64,000 nucleotides of DNA from Helicobacter sp. MIT 00-7814 (GTDB lineage: Bacteria; Campylobacterota; Campylobacteria; Campylobacterales; Helicobacteraceae), in NCBI RefSeq assembly GCF_003364115.1, contig NZ_NXLL01000008.1, positions 1-64,000 of the forward strand, given 5' to 3'. This document shows positions 63,486 to 64,000 of this stretch, piece by piece (the first letter of the stretch is position 1; each line of letters begins with the position of its first letter). Position numbers and translations under genes: made by a program. The notes under the pieces were generated by a model. That model made no database searches and was not told where the DNA came from. It worked only from the letters and a program-made list of their open reading frames with translations.

Positions 63486-63525
63486 GCCAATTGTAGCACA
63501 AAATTTCAAAAATACAATATGTGTT
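63486..63525 (-). promoter_or_regulatory. Shared methionine-regulon promoter/operator, metN copy
   Basis: The minus strand begins AACACATATTGTATTTTT and runs to an excellent extended -10, TGCTACAAT. It is identical at 35 of 38 positions to 26812-26849 upstream of metE; the first 18 bases are identical. The -10 is about 135 bases before the metN start, leaving a leader that holds the GCGTTGTCGGGG motif. Confidence 0.72.
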
Positions 63526-63625
63526 TTAACTTTTTAATAAAATTTCCTTGCAATATTTCACTTTCAAAGCCTTTTAATAAAACTCGTGCTAAGGTAAAGG
63601 TTTTATTCCTAAAAAGGAGCTCAAA

Positions 63626-64000
63626 GTGAAAGCCTCTACTTCCAGCAAAAAGCCTGCACAAAGGCAAAATGCGCCTAAAGATTCTCTAAAATTAAGTGAA
63701 TCTAAGAATCTGCCAAACACAAAACTTATAAAAAGCCCAAAAACCCCTGCGCAATCCCCGCGCCTTTATGCAGAGTGGGAAAAACAGCGCGCGATTTTGC
63801 TCGCCCTCCCGCATAAATACAGCGATTGGAAAAGTATTTTAAAAGAAGTGCGCGCGTGCTTTGAGCGCATTATTAAGCTTATTTGCGTGCGTGAGCGCGT
63901 GTATCTTTGCATCGATCCGCGCGATAAAAGCGGGCTAAAATTTATCCAACAGCATTGCAAAAAACAGCTCAAATCCGGTAATTTGCAAATTTTTAGAATC
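63626..64000 (+). CDS. Agmatine deiminase / PAD-type family protein (partial, 3' end beyond window)
   Basis: The window ends inside this gene. It starts at GTG 63626, nine bases after AAAAAGGAG. Residues 1-45 are a Lys/Ser/Pro/Gln-rich extension (KASTSSKKPAQRQNAPKDSL..). The family start follows, LYAEWEKQRAILLALPHKYSDWKSILKEVRACFERIIKLI, which matches the N-terminus of agmatine deiminase/peptidylarginine deiminase-like enzymes (usually PAEWEPQ). These hydrolyse agmatine to N-carbamoylputrescine or a related guanidine. The active-site Cys lies beyond the end, so function cannot be verified. Confidence 0.8.
   Translation, partial: MKASTSSKKPAQRQNAPKDSLKLSESKNLPNTKLIKSPKTPAQSPRLYAEWEKQRAILLALPHKYSDWKSILKEVRACFERIIKLICVRERVYLCIDPRDKSGLKFIQQHCKKQLKSGNLQIFRI

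Noticed and set aside
63766-63972. Minus-strand 68-codon frame at the window end
   Set aside because: Lies opposite the agmatine deiminase-like gene, whose GTG start, ribosome binding site and family motif are clear.

Overview
The window is chromosomal DNA of a Helicobacter-like campylobacterotal (epsilonproteobacterial) organism. This rests on gene content and order: a DUF507 gene next to carA; monomeric isocitrate dehydrogenase; an ArsR-type response regulator; a petABC operon with a diheme cytochrome c; the fliK-flgD-flgE cluster; hrcA-grpE-dnaK beside the small class II aldolase-like gene seen there in H. pylori; and an alpha-1,3-fucosyltransferase with a poly-G tract. I see no rRNA, tRNA, CRISPR array, integrase or transposase.

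Layout. 0.2-9.6 kb: DUF507-carA, motAB, ccoG, a fucosyltransferase and ftsK. 9.8-17.4 kb: an OB-fold-like unknown, an ABC-F ATPase, a small unknown, icd and a GT9 glycosyltransferase. 17.6-26.6 kb: trxA, nhaA, an orphan arsR-like regulator, nadE, petABC and a GT61 glycosyltransferase. 26.9-33.2 kb: metE, metF, a fused pabB-pabC and pabA, i.e. methionine and folate one-carbon metabolism. 33.2-38.5 kb: a sigma54-type hook operon (unknown, fliK, flgD, flgE) on the minus strand. 38.6-50.1 kb: an accessory surface block with two TonB-dependent receptors, a PepSY protein, a methyltransferase, a chemoreceptor, a drug/metabolite transporter and an HxlR/NmrA pair, separated by repeat-rich spacers. 50.4-55.3 kb: three prepilin-like genes, an isochorismatase, a membrane protein and a glycosyltransferase. 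55.4-59.6 kb: dnaK, grpE, hrcA and the aldolase-like gene. 59.9-63.4 kb: a metNIQQ methionine importer. The window ends inside an agmatine deiminase-like gene.

Three features stand out. First, a family of interspersed repeats with a GCGGGATTYATTCCCGC hairpin lies between genes and also inside at least three genes (ABC-F, GT9, PabB-PabC). There it is read in-frame at domain borders and adds peptides of about 14-130 residues, much like Rickettsia palindromic elements. Second, metE and the metNIQQ operon, 36 kb apart and on opposite strands, share a nearly identical promoter block of about 38 bp, which looks like a methionine-regulon operator. Third, five surface-related genes carry G/C tracts of 9-10 bases. 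Two glycosyltransferases are in frame (ON); two TonB receptors and a methyltransferase are out of frame (OFF) by one base, so ordinary ORF calling truncates them.

Other points: apparent AUC and AUU start codons for ftsK and metN, each behind a strong ribosome binding site; carbohydrate-binding-like repeats in the hook protein; a Fur box before one TonB receptor; a CIRCE-like palindrome before hrcA; and a strong excess of the heptamer AGATTCT/AGAATCT throughout. All calls are from reading the sequence; no database search was run.
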